Source: Agriotes lineatus
Taxonomy: Eukaryota > Arthropoda > Insecta > Coleoptera > Elateridae
DNA length: 64,000 nucleotides
Direction of reading: 5' to 3'
Assembly (NCBI GenBank): GCA_940337035.1
Contig: CALNHX010002786.1
Span: 62,001-126,000, forward strand
The number at the start of each line of letters is the position of its first letter. Positions within the stretch are counted from its first letter, which is position 1. A program made the translations under genes and the position numbers. Of the stretch, positions 12,401 to 24,050 are shown piece after piece. Under the pieces are notes generated by a model, which did not search any database, was not told the origin of the DNA, and was given only the letters and a program-made list of their open reading frames with translations.

Positions 12401-12862
12401 GTTGATTGAAATATGACAAGTTTTCAAATCTACCTATTCAGCAGTATTTGTTTTTAATTTGAATATCGCGGTAGGCCCTGATTAAAAGTTCAGAATAACA
12501 CTAAGAGGTGGCGCCAAATGACATTTTGTCATGGCATGCTTTACAGAATCATGTTTTTATGCTGATTGTAATGGCTGTATTAGCGTAAGCTAACCTAAAT
12601 ATTAGTTGGCTATGGTTTAACATTGATTAAAGATATATTTACCTTACATTTTCTTTTAATAACAAAATTGTAATTGTGTAAACAAATTAGCCTATGATGT
12701 GACATTGACTTTGACCACGGTGTAAGATATGACTTTGACTTTGACATAAAGCTAGGAAACCAACCAAATGTTTAAAAATTTCTCCTAAAGGCGGCGCAAG
12801 CGAGTGTACAGTTTGGGAAGGCCTTTATGTTTTACATTTAATATAGTCGGCCTTGCTTTTAA

Positions 12863-15116
12863 ATAGATTTGGCGACATCTGAGGACCGCGTTGGTGACTA
12901 CGCAGAAAAAATCTGGCAACACTGAACGCAACCATTAAAACTTGAGAGTTGACAGTTGATGTTTCATAACCTCACTTATTTAAAATAACTCGTCTTAAAC
13001 AAAAAAAATATAAAATTAAGTAAGTGGACACACTTCAAGTTTTAAATAGTGTAATATGGGTGTATGTGGTGAGTTATTGTGTGTACCGACTTTTCCAGAA
13101 CAAATGTGCAATGCCGAATACTGGATAACCTAGCTCGAAGTTTACACCTACAGTAGTTATTGATACAGTGTTTGTTCTGTGCGTAACTTTAGTGTATTGC
13201 AGGCAACTTATATTCAACATTGGCCAGTTCAACCGGTCATCTTGGTATTTGAAGTGGAGTTGAGTAGAATAATGCTACGTTAAGATGGTGAGATAGTTGG
13301 ATTGATTATAGATATGATTACTACAATACAATAGATAAAACGAAATTGAATATACGAATAGATGGTGCAAATATGTTAGTACAAACATTTTTATCCGAAC
13401 AAACTCAGAAACTGTATTAAAAAATACAGCAATCTCTAGCACTACCTATGTTACGTAGATTAACCCTCAACTACAGATACCGTAATATTCTCACACTCTC
13501 ACAGAGATACAGTATCTAGGTCTGCCATTTTCAATCTTATTTAAATAAATTGCTCTGTTATCGTGAATCATTGGCATTGTCATAATTTACATAAACTAAT
13601 CGCGTCATTTCTGTTACATAATATAGCTTCAAAGTGCGTTATAGTATTTTGTCAATTATTTAACTTGGATTTTTTCATGAGTCGTTTATGTTTTTGTGCG
13701 TTTTATGTACTTATACAGGTGGCGTACCAGGAAATTTCCCGGTGGGCCGCAGCTCCAGCAAGCCGTTTTTGGCAGGCAGTTGACAAGGCGCCATTGTACT
13801 TTTGTAAAGGGAGCAAATATATGATTTACTATTACAAGGGCTACTCAAAACCTGTACAGTAGGTCTGTATTAATATCGATGGTTGACATTTCCATCTGCT
13901 TTTGTGGTGCATACACAGAAAGATATAAAAGTGTAATTCCTATACTGATCTTACACAAAGTGCATTTCAGGTAATATAGGTAGATTTATTATTGTATTCA
14001 GTGCAGCTAACTATAATTTACTTTTAGCTGGAGGATAACGTCCGAAACGATCTGTTTGCTATGAATGTCTTCATTTTTATCATATGTATACAACACAGAA
14101 TCTGTAAAACGTATCCATTTACACCATGTGTGCAGTATCACTAGCAGTAAAAGAAACCAACCTTGGTAAATCTGCATTGTCACTACAATCTTAACGGAGA
14201 TTGTTTAGTCGCAACTTTTGTAAAATGTAAAACATGGTTATAGATTGTTTGGGATCAATAGAGCATCAATAAAAAAAGTTCCTATCAATAACTTCGCTTC
14301 CAAATGAACAAAGATGTTTTATTTATGTCTAGATAATATGTATTTTTATATTTTTCTATGTAAACGTGCAATAAAATTTTGTAAACAATCTTAATTTTCT
14401 TTAATTTTTGTTAAACACAACAGTTTTCCAAACATTTTCACTGTAGATTTAGGTTTTTTTATTATATATAACTCAAGAGTTGTGACTTAGAATAATACAT
14501 ACTCTTAGGGCCGATTTCATAATCAATTTTAAAGCTTCATTTAACTAAAGTAAGGTTAGAATGTGCATGATGCCATATGTAATACATTGCACTCTGCACA
14601 TCTAATGTCGCTTCAATTAAATGAAGCTTTAAAATTGATTATGAAATCGGCCCTTTAGTCGACCAAATGTGTTATTTATAATTAAGTTATAATCTTTGGA
14701 GGAGGAATTTAATCTATAAGACGAAAAAGTGTAACATTATAGATTATAGGGTATATTTTTTGCTTTTGCCACATTTTTAACTGACAACCAAGAGAAGTCA
14801 CGACTCGTATAATCATTCCACATGTTACTGTGTGCTGGCAAATGCTAATTATTTCACTACATTTGCCTAATGTAAGTCATTTTGAAATCTAATAAGAGAT
14901 GTATTTGTAAATAACAGGTAACGTTAGTATGAGATTAAAAACTGTAAATATAGAAAGCTTGTAGTTATAGAATTATTTTATTTATAATTTAATTTTTAAC
15001 TGTTTGAAATAAGGCCAAAGTGCAGTTTTGATTTTAAAAATTGTATTTAGTTGCTGAAACTAGTAACGCAAACTTACTAAGAAACTGTTTGTAAAAAATT
15101 TTCTTAATATTTTCAG
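12863..15116. other. lola: probable lola intron sequence
   Basis: No robust coding sequence is visible apart from a weak candidate terminal exon at 13719. A Harbinger-like MITE lies at 14508-14654. The remainder is AT-rich. Because the first recognised lola terminal exon follows at 15117, this is most simply intron, which is an inference. Confidence 0.4.
14508..14654. mobile_element. Harbinger/Tourist-like MITE
   Basis: The ends GGGCCGATTTCATAATCAAT and its reverse complement extend to about 37-bp TIRs. TTA is found on both sides (14505-14507 and 14655-14657), fitting the 3-bp TWA-type target and GGGCC ends of PIF/Harbinger MITEs. Total length is 147 bp and it is non-coding. Confidence 0.75.
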
Positions 15117-15346
15117 AGAACCTGTCAACGAGTTCCATAAACTTGTGCCTCATCAACAATAAGAAATTTGAATGCACAAAATGTCGCCGCAAGTATAGTT
15201 CCAATACTGCCCTCGTTAGACACATTCGTTACGATTGCGGAAAGGAACCAATGTTTCGTTGTCCGCACTGTAATTACAGAGGGCATCAAAAGGTACACGT
15301 ACAGAGTCACGTGTGGAAAATCCACAACACTTTTTATAAACCTTAA
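15117..15346 (+). CDS. lola: lola-like alternative 3' exon 1 (two zinc fingers)
   Basis: This is a terminal coding exon after a TTTTCAG acceptor. Two bases complete a split codon, then the frame runs from 15119 to the TAA at 15344-15346. Finger 1 is CTKC, twelve residues, then H-x4-C (C2HC). The linker is DCGKEPMF. Finger 2 is CPHC...HVWKIH (C2H2). This pair with a C-G-K-E-P linker is the signature of lola C-terminal exons, each of which gives the BTB transcription factor a different DNA-binding end. An AATAAA lies 60 bp downstream. The gene name rests on motif resemblance, since the BTB part is outside the window. Confidence 0.82.
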
Positions 15347-17356
15347 GGCTTTATATAATTATTTATTTGTGCACTTTGTTTGCGTATGCCATGGCTACTT
15401 ACGACTTAATAAATTATGACAACCGCTTAGAAAAATTCTGTTTTTCTTTTGCATGTATTTTATGATCACCCTCTTTTAATGTAACTATTAAATTAATATT
15501 AAATGACATTTACAAATGAACTTCATGTATGTGTTTGTATGTTTAGTGTATGTAGAATCAATGTCATTTAATTCTTGATAAATTGTAAAACTAAAAATTT
15601 ATAATAAAATTGTATTAGTTACTACATAGACATACAGGAAATTGTTGCAGATGCCTTTTGTAAGTTTTATATCTTTCTAGTTATGTTATTATTCTTAAGG
15701 AAACAAATAAAACTGTGTAAACTTAGACACAAATAATGCATTTTCTTGTTTTAAAAGAAGGCTGATAGTGTGATTGTTATAAAAAAATTAACTACATCCA
15801 TTAGATATTTAAAAATTATTCATGTGTACGAGTACATGATATTAGAAAATTAGAACCCAATTGAGCATTTTCAGTGGCAGATCTTTTTCTACAAAAAGCC
15901 GATCAAAATTAGGAGATGAGTCCTTAAATACCCTTGTAACTCTAAAATCCTATTTTATCAAAATAATTTATTTCTTTATTATTTACACTTGTTTACTATA
16001 AACTACCAATATATATTTAAATATGTAAATTGAAATTCAGAAAGTGGAAGTTGTAATTGAGATTAGTAAATTGCAAGTCAGAAAGTGTCAGCTGTAATTC
16101 ACATTAGTAAATTGTAATTCAGGGTGTGGAACTTGTAATTAAGATTAGTAAATTGTAATTCAGAAAGTGTTAATTTTAATTCAGAAGGTGTAAGTTGTAA
16201 TTTCTAAAGTGAAGATTGTAATTGAGAATAGTAAATTTCAATTTAGAAAGTGTAGATTGTAATTGAGATTAGTAAATTGTAATTCAGAAAGTGTAAATTG
16301 TAATTTAGATTAGTAAATTAATTGTTATTCTGAAAGTGTTTGTTGTAATCTATAAACTGTAAATTGTAATTAAGAATAGTAAATATCAATTTAGAAAGTG
16401 TAGATTGTAATTGAGATTATTAAATTGTAATTCATACTGTGGGGCTTGTAATTAAGACTAGTAAATTGTAATTCAGAAAGTAAATTGTAATTCAGAAGGT
16501 GTAAGTTGTAATTTCTAAAATTTAGATTGTAATTGAGATTAGTAAATTGTAATTCAGAAAGGGTACATTGTAATTCAGTTTAGTAAATTGTTATTCGGAA
16601 GGTGTTTGTTGTAATTTCTAAAATGTAGATTGTAATTGAGATTAGTAAATTGTAATTCCGAAAGTGTAAATTGTAATTCAGATTAGTAAATTGTTATTCG
16701 GAAGGTGTTTGTTGTAATTTCTAAAATGTAGATTGTAATTGAGATTAGTAAATTGTAATTTAGAAAGTGTAGCTTGTAATTCATATTAGTAAATTGTAAT
16801 TCAGAAAGTGTAAATTATAATTTAAAGTGTAAATTGTAATTCAGATTAATTAATTGTAATTGAGAAAGCATCCATTTCAATACATTAACCAAAGCACGAT
16901 TTTTATGTGGAATTACTATGTAAATACATACATACAGAATGTGTGTAAAATTTCCAAGAAATTTATTATTGATTGTCAAAAAATCATCGGTCAAGTCGAT
17001 TTTAATGGTTGAAAATAAATTAACTTTAAAATGATTCATCATAGAAGTCACATCATTGTTACATGCTCTTTCTAAGAGCCTTGTACGTGAGTCAAATGAA
17101 TACGGAAATATCAAGTAAGCAACAAAACCTGTTAGATTGTAATTTATTTGATATTTAAGTGTTCTTTTCTACAACATATCTTAATAGTTGACAACTTGGT
17201 TTACGTATAGGTCTCTTAGTAAGAGCATATGACAATGATGTGAATTCTTTGATGGAAAATTTCAAAGTCATTTGTTTTCAACCAAAATTAAAATCGACCT
17301 GTCCGATGATTTTAATAAATATTGAATTTGTGACAACCTTTACACACATTCTGTAT

Positions 17357-17777
17357 ACCGGGTGTCCACTTTCAAACTAGAACATAGGGATTTAACATTG
17401 TTTTTAACAGTTTCATGGATTCTTGCTCGCCAATTCAACCCGCAGAAAATGTTTTTGTATCAATGGAAAGAGAAAATTATTGCGCATTTAATGGTATCTA
17501 AACTTAAACAATTTTTGTCAATTTTCATTGAAAAATATTAATCAAAGGTTTTCATGTTTTTTAAATATGAGTTGCCTTGACTTGAAAAAAGTTGACAGCT
17601 TACTTAAATTAATTTGTTATTTGATGACATTTAGAGTTTCTTCATCAGTTTTTACTTTATAAACTGAACGATTACTTGAACGAAGAGAGGTTTTTATAGT
17701 TAAAACATATTACAGTGCGGTTAGTTTGCGTAGAGCTGGAATCCATGAAACTGCAAAATCAATGTTAAATCCCGGTA
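17357..17777. repeat. insert with inverted ends in the Foldback centre
   Basis: GGGATTTAACATTG and CAGTTTCATGGA near the left side face their reverse complements (TCCATGAAACTG, CAATGTTAAATCCC) at 17740-17777. Foldback copy 2 lacks this segment at the equivalent point, so it is a later insertion. The element family is not recognised. Confidence 0.5.
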
Positions 17778-19225
17778 TATGTATCTATATAGTAATTTTT
17801 CATAAAGATCTTTTTTTGGTTTCTGAATTAAAATTATTGAGGTTTTATGAATATCAATTAACGCTTTCTGAATTACAATTTACTAATCTTAATTACAAGT
17901 TCCACATTCTGAATTACAATTTACTAATCTCAGTTACAATCTACACTTTCTAAATTAAAATTTACTATTCTCAATTACAATTTACACTTCTGAATTACAA
18001 TTTACTAATCTTAATTACAATTTACACTTTCTAAATTGAAATTTACTATTCTCAATTACAATCTACACTTTATAAACTACAACTTACACCTTCTGAATTA
18101 CAATTTACTAATGTGAAATACAATTTTCACTGTCTGAATTATAATTTACTCTTTCTGTATTACAATTTACTAATCTGAATTACCAGTTACACTCTCTGAA
18201 TTACAATTTACACCTTATGAATTACAATTTACTAATCTCAATTACAAGTTCCACTTTCTGAATTTCAATTTACACCTTCTGAATTACAATTTACTCATCT
18301 GAATTACAATTTACACTTTCTGAATTACAATTTACTCTTTATGAATTAGAATTTACTAATCTGAATTACAATTTACACTTTCTGAATTACAATTTACTCT
18401 TTCTGAATTACAATTACTAATCTGAATTACAAGTTACACTTCCTGAATTACAATTTATTCTTTCCGTATTACAATTTACTAATCTGAATTACAATTTACT
18501 CTTTCTGAATTACAATTTGCTAATCTGAATTACAAGTTACACTTTCTGAATTACAATTTGCGAATCTCAATTACTAGTTCTACTTTCTGAATTACAATTT
18601 ACACCTTCTGAATTACAATTTATTCATCCGAATTACAAGTTACACTTTTTGAATTACAATTTACTAATCTCAATTACAATTTACACTTTCTGAATTACAA
18701 TTTACTCTTTCTGAATTACAATTTACTAATCTGAATTATAAGTTACACTTTCTGAATTACAATTTGCTAATTTGAATTACTAGTTTACTTTCAGAATTAC
18801 AATTTACACCTTCTGAATTACAATTTATTCATCTGAATTACAAGTTACACTTTCTAAATTACAATTTACTAATCTCAATTACAATTTGCATTTTCTGAAT
18901 TACAATTTACTCTTTCTGAATTACAAGTTACACTTTCTGAATTACAATTTGCTAATCTGAATTACTAGTTCTACTTTCAGAATTACAATTTACACCTTCT
19001 GAATTACAATTTATTCATCTGAATTACAAGTTACACTTTCTAAATTACAATTTACTAATCTCAATTACAATTTACACTTTCTGAATTACAATTTATTCTT
19101 TCTGAAGTACAATTAACTAATCTCAATTACAAGTTCCACTTTCTGTATTTCAATTTACACCTTCTGAATTATAATGTGCTAATCCGAATTACAATTTACG
19201 TACATTTTCGAAATTACAATTTACC

Positions 19226-19419
19226 AATTCATATTTCTATTTGGGTATTTCGCCACTGTGAAAATTAAAAATATTAAATAACAAAGGAACTTAGCTAAGT
19301 TTCTTGTTCTTTTTTTATTGTTAATCGTTTATAATGAGGGCAGATTGTCCCTCGAAATGTTCGTTATTTAATATTTTTAATTTTCAGAATGGCGAAATAC
19401 CCAAATAAGAATATGAATT
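19226..19419. mobile_element. 194-bp inverted-repeat MITE in the right minisatellite arm
   Basis: Arms of about 65 bp contain ATTTGGGTATTTCGCCA and its reverse complement, then AATTAAAAATATTAAATAAC and its reverse complement. They interrupt the minisatellite array. Target duplication not resolved. Confidence 0.7.
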
Positions 19420-20269
19420 ATATCACGCCACAAAGAAATTTCAGAGATTACACAATTTACTAATTTTAATTGCAGTTTACACTTTCTGAATTATAATTTA
19501 CCCCTTCTGAATTACAATTTTCTAATCTGCATTACAAGTTACACTTTCTGAATTACAATTTACTAATCTAATTTACAATTACGTTTTCTGAATTACATTT
19601 GACGGTTTCTGAATTACAATTGAAAAAGGTGCAGTTTCTTATACAGATGGTTGCCGTACCAGTGCGTTTGCTGTTCTAGAACTAGTAACATACAAGTACG
19701 ATGCTTGGTATTATATATATTTTTATATTCCTGAATAACACAAGGTAGAATATATTATGTTTAGGTATATCGATTGAAATAACAAAGAAAAATGGTACAG
19801 TACCATAAACATACGTTTGCATTTTGCAACTGTAAATGCGACTGGTCTGCGCATGCCCATATGCCACTTTTCTAATCCCGGCCGCCATGTTAATGAAGAC
19901 ATGACAGCTGTCGTCCTAAATGAGTCCTTTTATAACATTTCCTTCAATGTGGTCTTTTATTAGACTGTTGACAAAGTAACACTGTAAATTGTATTTAAAA
20001 ATTTTATTTACGTTATTAGTAACTCTTAACACAAATTGGTATTTCGTTAAAGGCAACCTACCACTTCTAATAAAAAGCTTTAGGTATGTTTATTCCAGAT
20101 AATTTGTTATTATTTGTAGTTTCAGCATTACCTCCGTCTGCAGCGGTTTCTGTCAAGATAAAGAAAATGTATTTTTTAAAATATGTCCTGTATTCTATTT
20201 GGTTAAACAACTTAAAATTTACAAGCAAATCTGTTTAAACCAGCCAAACATTTTTTATAGATAGGAAGA

Positions 20270-20400
20270 GGACGACTTAGAATAAAATGGTAAGACAAAG
20301 TCAAAAATCATGCAAGTCCGAGGTTGATAAATGTTGCAAAAGACAGATCAGCTTAGGGTGACGATGCACTGGCCCTCACCCGACAGCAGGTTTAATCACT
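20270..20400 (+). pseudogene. LINE 3'-end fragment
   Basis: The interrupted frame reads like the C-terminal GRGRLRIKW ... NVAKDRSA tail seen in many insect LINE proteins, followed by a stop. Short and decayed; no other part is present. Confidence 0.4.
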
Positions 20401-20551
20401 CAATTATTGTAATGTATTCTAAAGTAAGTCATAAACAGATCGTTTTTAGCTATGTTATATTGTTTTACATAGTGTTAAGTTATATGTAGTACATAGAGGT
20501 ATCGATTGATTTGTTAATAAGCTAATAATGTAGTAATTTTTACCTTTTTAG

Positions 20552-20745
20552 ACAAAGGACAACACGTGGAATCAGCAATGAACCAGTATCAGTGCCATAA
20601 TTGTCGCAGGAGATATAAATATCGGAGAAATTTATTATCTCACATAAAGTATGTTTGCGGAAAGGAACCACAGTTTCGTTGCCCTGTTCCTAAATGCAAC
20701 TTCAAGTCAAAAACGAAAGATATATTAAGCAGCATGTTGTGCTAA
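20552..20745 (+). CDS. lola: lola-like alternative 3' exon 2, apparent frameshift in finger 2
   Basis: The exon follows a TACCTTTTTAG acceptor with the same two-base split codon as its siblings, then ATG at 20578 in frame. Finger 1 (CHNC...HIKYVC) and the linker CGKEPQF are intact. The second finger has CPVPKC, but the frame then meets TAA at 20743. Moving to the -1 frame at 20727 recovers KQHVVLMHDFPIV and a TAA at 20766-20768, with the expected H-x4-H spacing. One base therefore seems missing near ATTAAGC. It is either a real lesion that disables the isoform or an assembly error in an A run. Confidence 0.72.
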
Positions 20746-21008
20746 TGCATGACTTTCCAATTGTATAATTATTACCGCTAATATAAATAATAACTGTCAA
20801 CATTCCTGGTCTTATTGCTTAGTGTTGTATTTACATGGTGGTGACTGGTGCAATTCAGTGTTAAATTATTCGCTCCCCTATCATAATAGCACTAAAGTAT
20901 CATTTTAGTTTTTTTAATACTGCATCCATACATACTACTGTTTAAAATTTTCAACTTTTCGGAAGTAGAAACATCAGTAAATGAAAACTGTTACTTTTAA
21001 GAAAATAA

Positions 21009-21170
21009 GGCTGGGCTCGGTAGCTCAGTGTTTAAACATCTCAACTACTGATGTAGGGGTTGTGAGTTTGATCCTCGCTCCGGGTGAGGTTTTAAAAATT
21101 AAAAATGCTAATGAAAACCTCTACAAAAGGTCATCTTTCGAAAGGGATGTAAAGTCATGAGTCCCATGTT
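21009..21170 (+). repeat. tRNA-derived SINE
   Basis: A tRNA-like head carries an A box (GGTAGCTCAGTG) and a B box (GTGAGTTTGATCCTCGC). It is followed by a non-tRNA body containing AAAGGTCATCTTTCGAAAGG. The region cannot form a complete acceptor stem, so it is a SINE rather than a tRNA gene. Confidence 0.7.
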
Positions 21171-22493
21171 ACTATGATTTGTACCTACGACTAGGGTTTC
21201 CACTCCCGGGACTTTCCCAGGATTCTACCAATAAACCGAGTCCGGGACCACAACCAGCACAGGCGAAGTCCCGGGACCTTGTCAACATGCATGCGAGTAT
21301 ACAATACCAGAGAATTTGGACGGTATTCACCGGCATCTGGCGTATTACTCATACCTCGTGCACATTCTGCATTATTTGCGTTTTGCGTCAGCTGGAGAGG
21401 TATTGTTTTCGGTTAGAATTAAGCCTGTGTGATATTTCAGCCACATTTCATCTGACTATAAACCTTGTGCAAGTGTTCTTTTATTTATGTATAGTCATGT
21501 GCATACATAGTAAAGGTAAGGTAACTAAATTTGTAGACTTAAATTATGTGTGAAGAAGCTGAGTAATTTAGATTTTTAGGTGTTAAAGGTGTTCGTTATT
21601 TGTCTGTTAAAGCGTTAGAGTTCGAATGAATTCCAATTCCCAACCTACCTTCATTCTACATCCAAAAAATTAACGATTTGAAGTTGATATGGCACACAAA
21701 GAAGAAAAGGAAAGATATCAACTGGAAGTAGATGAAGAACTAATAAGATTAGAGAGAATGAATGAGAACTGGACTATTGAAGAAGACGGACGGAGACTAT
21801 TCAAAGATACAGTTCTTAAAGCAGCAGCAAAGATATGCGGATACAGGAAAATAAATAAGTATACTAAAAGGACAAAATGGTGGACATCATAGGTTAAAAA
21901 TTAAATTAAAGAAACTGACATGGAAAATCTATATACATACTAAGAATGTCAAAGAGAAGGAGAATATATAAAAAAAAATAAATGAAGTAAAGCGAAACAA
22001 ACCAGCTGGGAAGACTTTGGAAGAGAACTTAACGATGGATATAAACTAAATAGCAGAAAAACAGTAATAAGATACAACAATCTAATCCCCATTACATTAA
22101 ACAGTCTGCTGTACGTGGATGATATAGTGCTGTTAGCAAATTCCCAAGTGAAAATGCAAAGATTGATGGATATCTGGATTGAAGAAATTGAAAATCTGAA
22201 AATGGAAGTGAATAGATACAGCCAAAAGTAAATATATGGTAATCAACAAAAAAGAAGGTGCTAGACCGGAAATCAGATGTAAGGGGGAACTTCTGGTGGA
22301 AGTAACAACATACGAGTATCTAGGGAGTACTTTCACGAATGACGGAAAGATAGACATAGAAATAGCAAAGAGAATTAAGAAAGCAAATAATTTGTACCAC
22401 GCACTTAATAAAACAATTTACAGTCAAAAGGAAATAAACAAGAAGACCAAACTTATAGTCTATAATACCATAACAATTCCCACTCTATTATAC

Positions 22494-23651
22494 CACTGCC
22501 TCCTACACTTACAAGCCATGCTGTTGGAGATTTGGCAACGCTGAATGTAGACCAATTTTTGTACTGCTTAGTTATAAAAACGTCTGTTCAAATGTGGCGT
22601 GTGAGTAAATATTAATATGTTGGACTGCTCTAAGTTTGAAGAAATACATTTATGTATATCACCGTATTGTTCATAATAAGTGAAAGTAAAATTGCTGCTA
22701 GAATTTATGGGTTTTCATTAAGTATTTCACTGAGGTAAGCAACAATCTAACCTCATTTTTAGGGCATTTCGTGTAACTTTTAATTTTATATTTAAAATGC
22801 CACCAAGACGCTGTGTACCAACTACAACAGTACCTTACAAGAAAATCGTATACAAACTATAACAACATTTTCTTTTCCAATGGACGAGATTCGAAAGAAA
22901 GCATGGATTCGTGCAACAGCACGAGAACGTTGGACCCCAAGAAAAAATGCTGTCGTGTGTGAAATACATTTTAATGGGAAAGACATTTGAAAACGTTTGA
23001 AATGAGAGTGGGGATCTGCAGAACTGTTGCTGCATTACCCTTGATTAGCTGACAATGCTGTCCCAAGCGTATTTCTAAATTTACCAACATATTTGTCATC
23101 GAAAGCGCCTCAAGAAAGGACAAATCCTGAATGTAGAAGTAGACAAGTATTGGAAAGACATGCACAAAAAGTGAAAGTGTTTTTAAATGATGACATCAGC
23201 AGTTTTTAGAAGTTTATGAAACAATTTACGTCACACAAATTTAGATGTTACCGAGCAGATAAGTTTATTATGTTCAAATAAGATTATTTACAGCAGTAGC
23301 ACCATAGTTTTTGCATATATGTTGTACTCTCAATCAGCAGTGGTGTATAGAAAGTTACAAACTTTAAAATAATTACAGAAATGTTCTTTTATCTATGGGT
23401 TACGCAGGTTAAGTTGTTTTATTTTTATAAATATACTGTTACATGTTTATATTACCTGAGTATGTAAATAAATGTCACAATTGCAGAAGCTATCTTTAGT
23501 TAATTACAGAGTAAAATATGATAAATAGTAAAACTGTGCTCTATAAAGCAAAATTATTTCAAATTGGAGTATTGTAATTTAGGACCACCAACTACCAGAG
23601 ATGCAATGTTGTCAAGTCTAACAGCATGGCTTGTAACTGTAGGAGGCAGTG
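22494..23651 (+). mobile_element. THAP/P-like element inserted in a LINE, 7-bp TSD
   Basis: The ends CACTGCCTCCTACACTTACA and its inverted partner (one mismatch over the first 20 bp) extend to TIRs of about 31 bp. They are flanked by perfect ATTATAC duplications at 22487-22493 and 23652-23658. A THAP-domain remnant is inside. The rest of the transposase is lost, so this is a non-autonomous or decayed copy. Confidence 0.85.
22798..22988 (+). pseudogene. THAP-domain remnant
   Basis: ATG-PPRRC at 22798 is followed, after a stop at 22861, by FSFPMDEIRKKAWIRA, RWTPRKNAVVCEIHF and a stop. The spacing C ... FPxD ... W ... CxxHF is that of a THAP zinc finger. No catalytic region follows. Confidence 0.75.
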
Positions 23652-24050
23652 ATTATACGCATCAGAAACATGGACAATACAACACAAATACGAGAGTAAG
23701 ATAAATGCAATAGAAATGAAGTACCTACTGAAAATTGCAGGGAAAACTAAATGGGACCACGTTAAAAACGATGATATTAGAGAGGACTTGGAACAAAAAC
23801 CAATAATAAGGAAACTAGAAAATCGACAATTAGAATGGTATGGACACCTTATGAGAATGAAGAATCACAGATTACGTAGTAAGATTGTACAGGCAAAACG
23901 ATTTAAGAAGAGAAGAAAGAGCAGACCTAGGAAGACATGGTTACAAGGCATAGAAGACATAGGCGGAAGAAGAGGAAAGTCGATGGTGAAATTGAAAAAT
24001 TTGGCAAGTGACAGGAAGAACTGGGAACAGTGGATTAAGGACCTCTAAAC

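Larger units (their letters stand above)
6094..12855 (+). mobile_element. P-superfamily (THAP) transposon, 6.8 kb, 7-bp TSD
   Basis: The ends are CAAGGCCGACTATATTAAAT and its reverse complement. The inverted similarity runs about 63 bp (interrupted on the left by a hAT-like MITE), to the ACTCGCTTGCGCC block. The flanks are perfect CTTTTAA duplications at 6087-6093 and 12856-12862. Inside are a three-exon THAP transposase gene, a decayed second transposase in the opposite orientation, and MITEs at 6143, 11450 and 11932. P elements of Drosophila make 8-bp duplications. The 7-bp duplication here matches the Galileo/1360 branch better. The oversize is explained by the internal inverted second copy and nested MITEs. 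Confidence 0.8.
16022..19634. mobile_element. Foldback-like element 1 with minisatellite arms
   Basis: The left arm (about 16022-16865) is a tandem array of TTGTAATTCAGAAAGTGTAAA (21 bp) alternating with TTGTAATTCAGATTAGTAAA (20 bp). The right arm (about 17838-19634) is the same array reverse-complemented. Between them is a unique centre that shares over 100 bp, with scattered differences, with the centre at 35.9 kb. The right tip ends GAATTACAATTGAAAAAGGT, as in copy 2. The left tip is missing. Long inverted arms of short tandem repeats are the hallmark of Foldback/Galileo-type elements. No transposase is seen in the centre. Confidence 0.75.
21689..24050 (+). pseudogene. non-LTR retrotransposon (LINE), split by a THAP element
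   Basis: Reverse-transcriptase fragments run in order on the plus strand. They are an N-terminal part from 21689, a YVDDIVLLA box near 22118, YLGSTFTNDG near 22317, and TLLY at 22482. After a 1.16-kb insertion come ASETWT and the C-terminal part (23652-24048) with WYGHLMRM and RPRKTW. Several RT segments are deleted and stops occur, so the LINE is dead. When the insertion and one copy of its 7-bp duplication are removed, the frame across the junction is restored. Confidence 0.8.

Noticed and set aside
16022..19634. CRISPR-like array
   Set aside because: Units are contiguous 20/21-bp repeats without unique spacers, and the host is eukaryotic.
21009..21085. tRNA gene
   Set aside because: A and B boxes are present, but no acceptor stem closes and a SINE-like body follows, so I call it a SINE.
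21179..21553. 124-aa plus-strand frame
   Set aside because: It has no domain, starts in repeat-like GC-rich sequence and shows no splice or coding signature.
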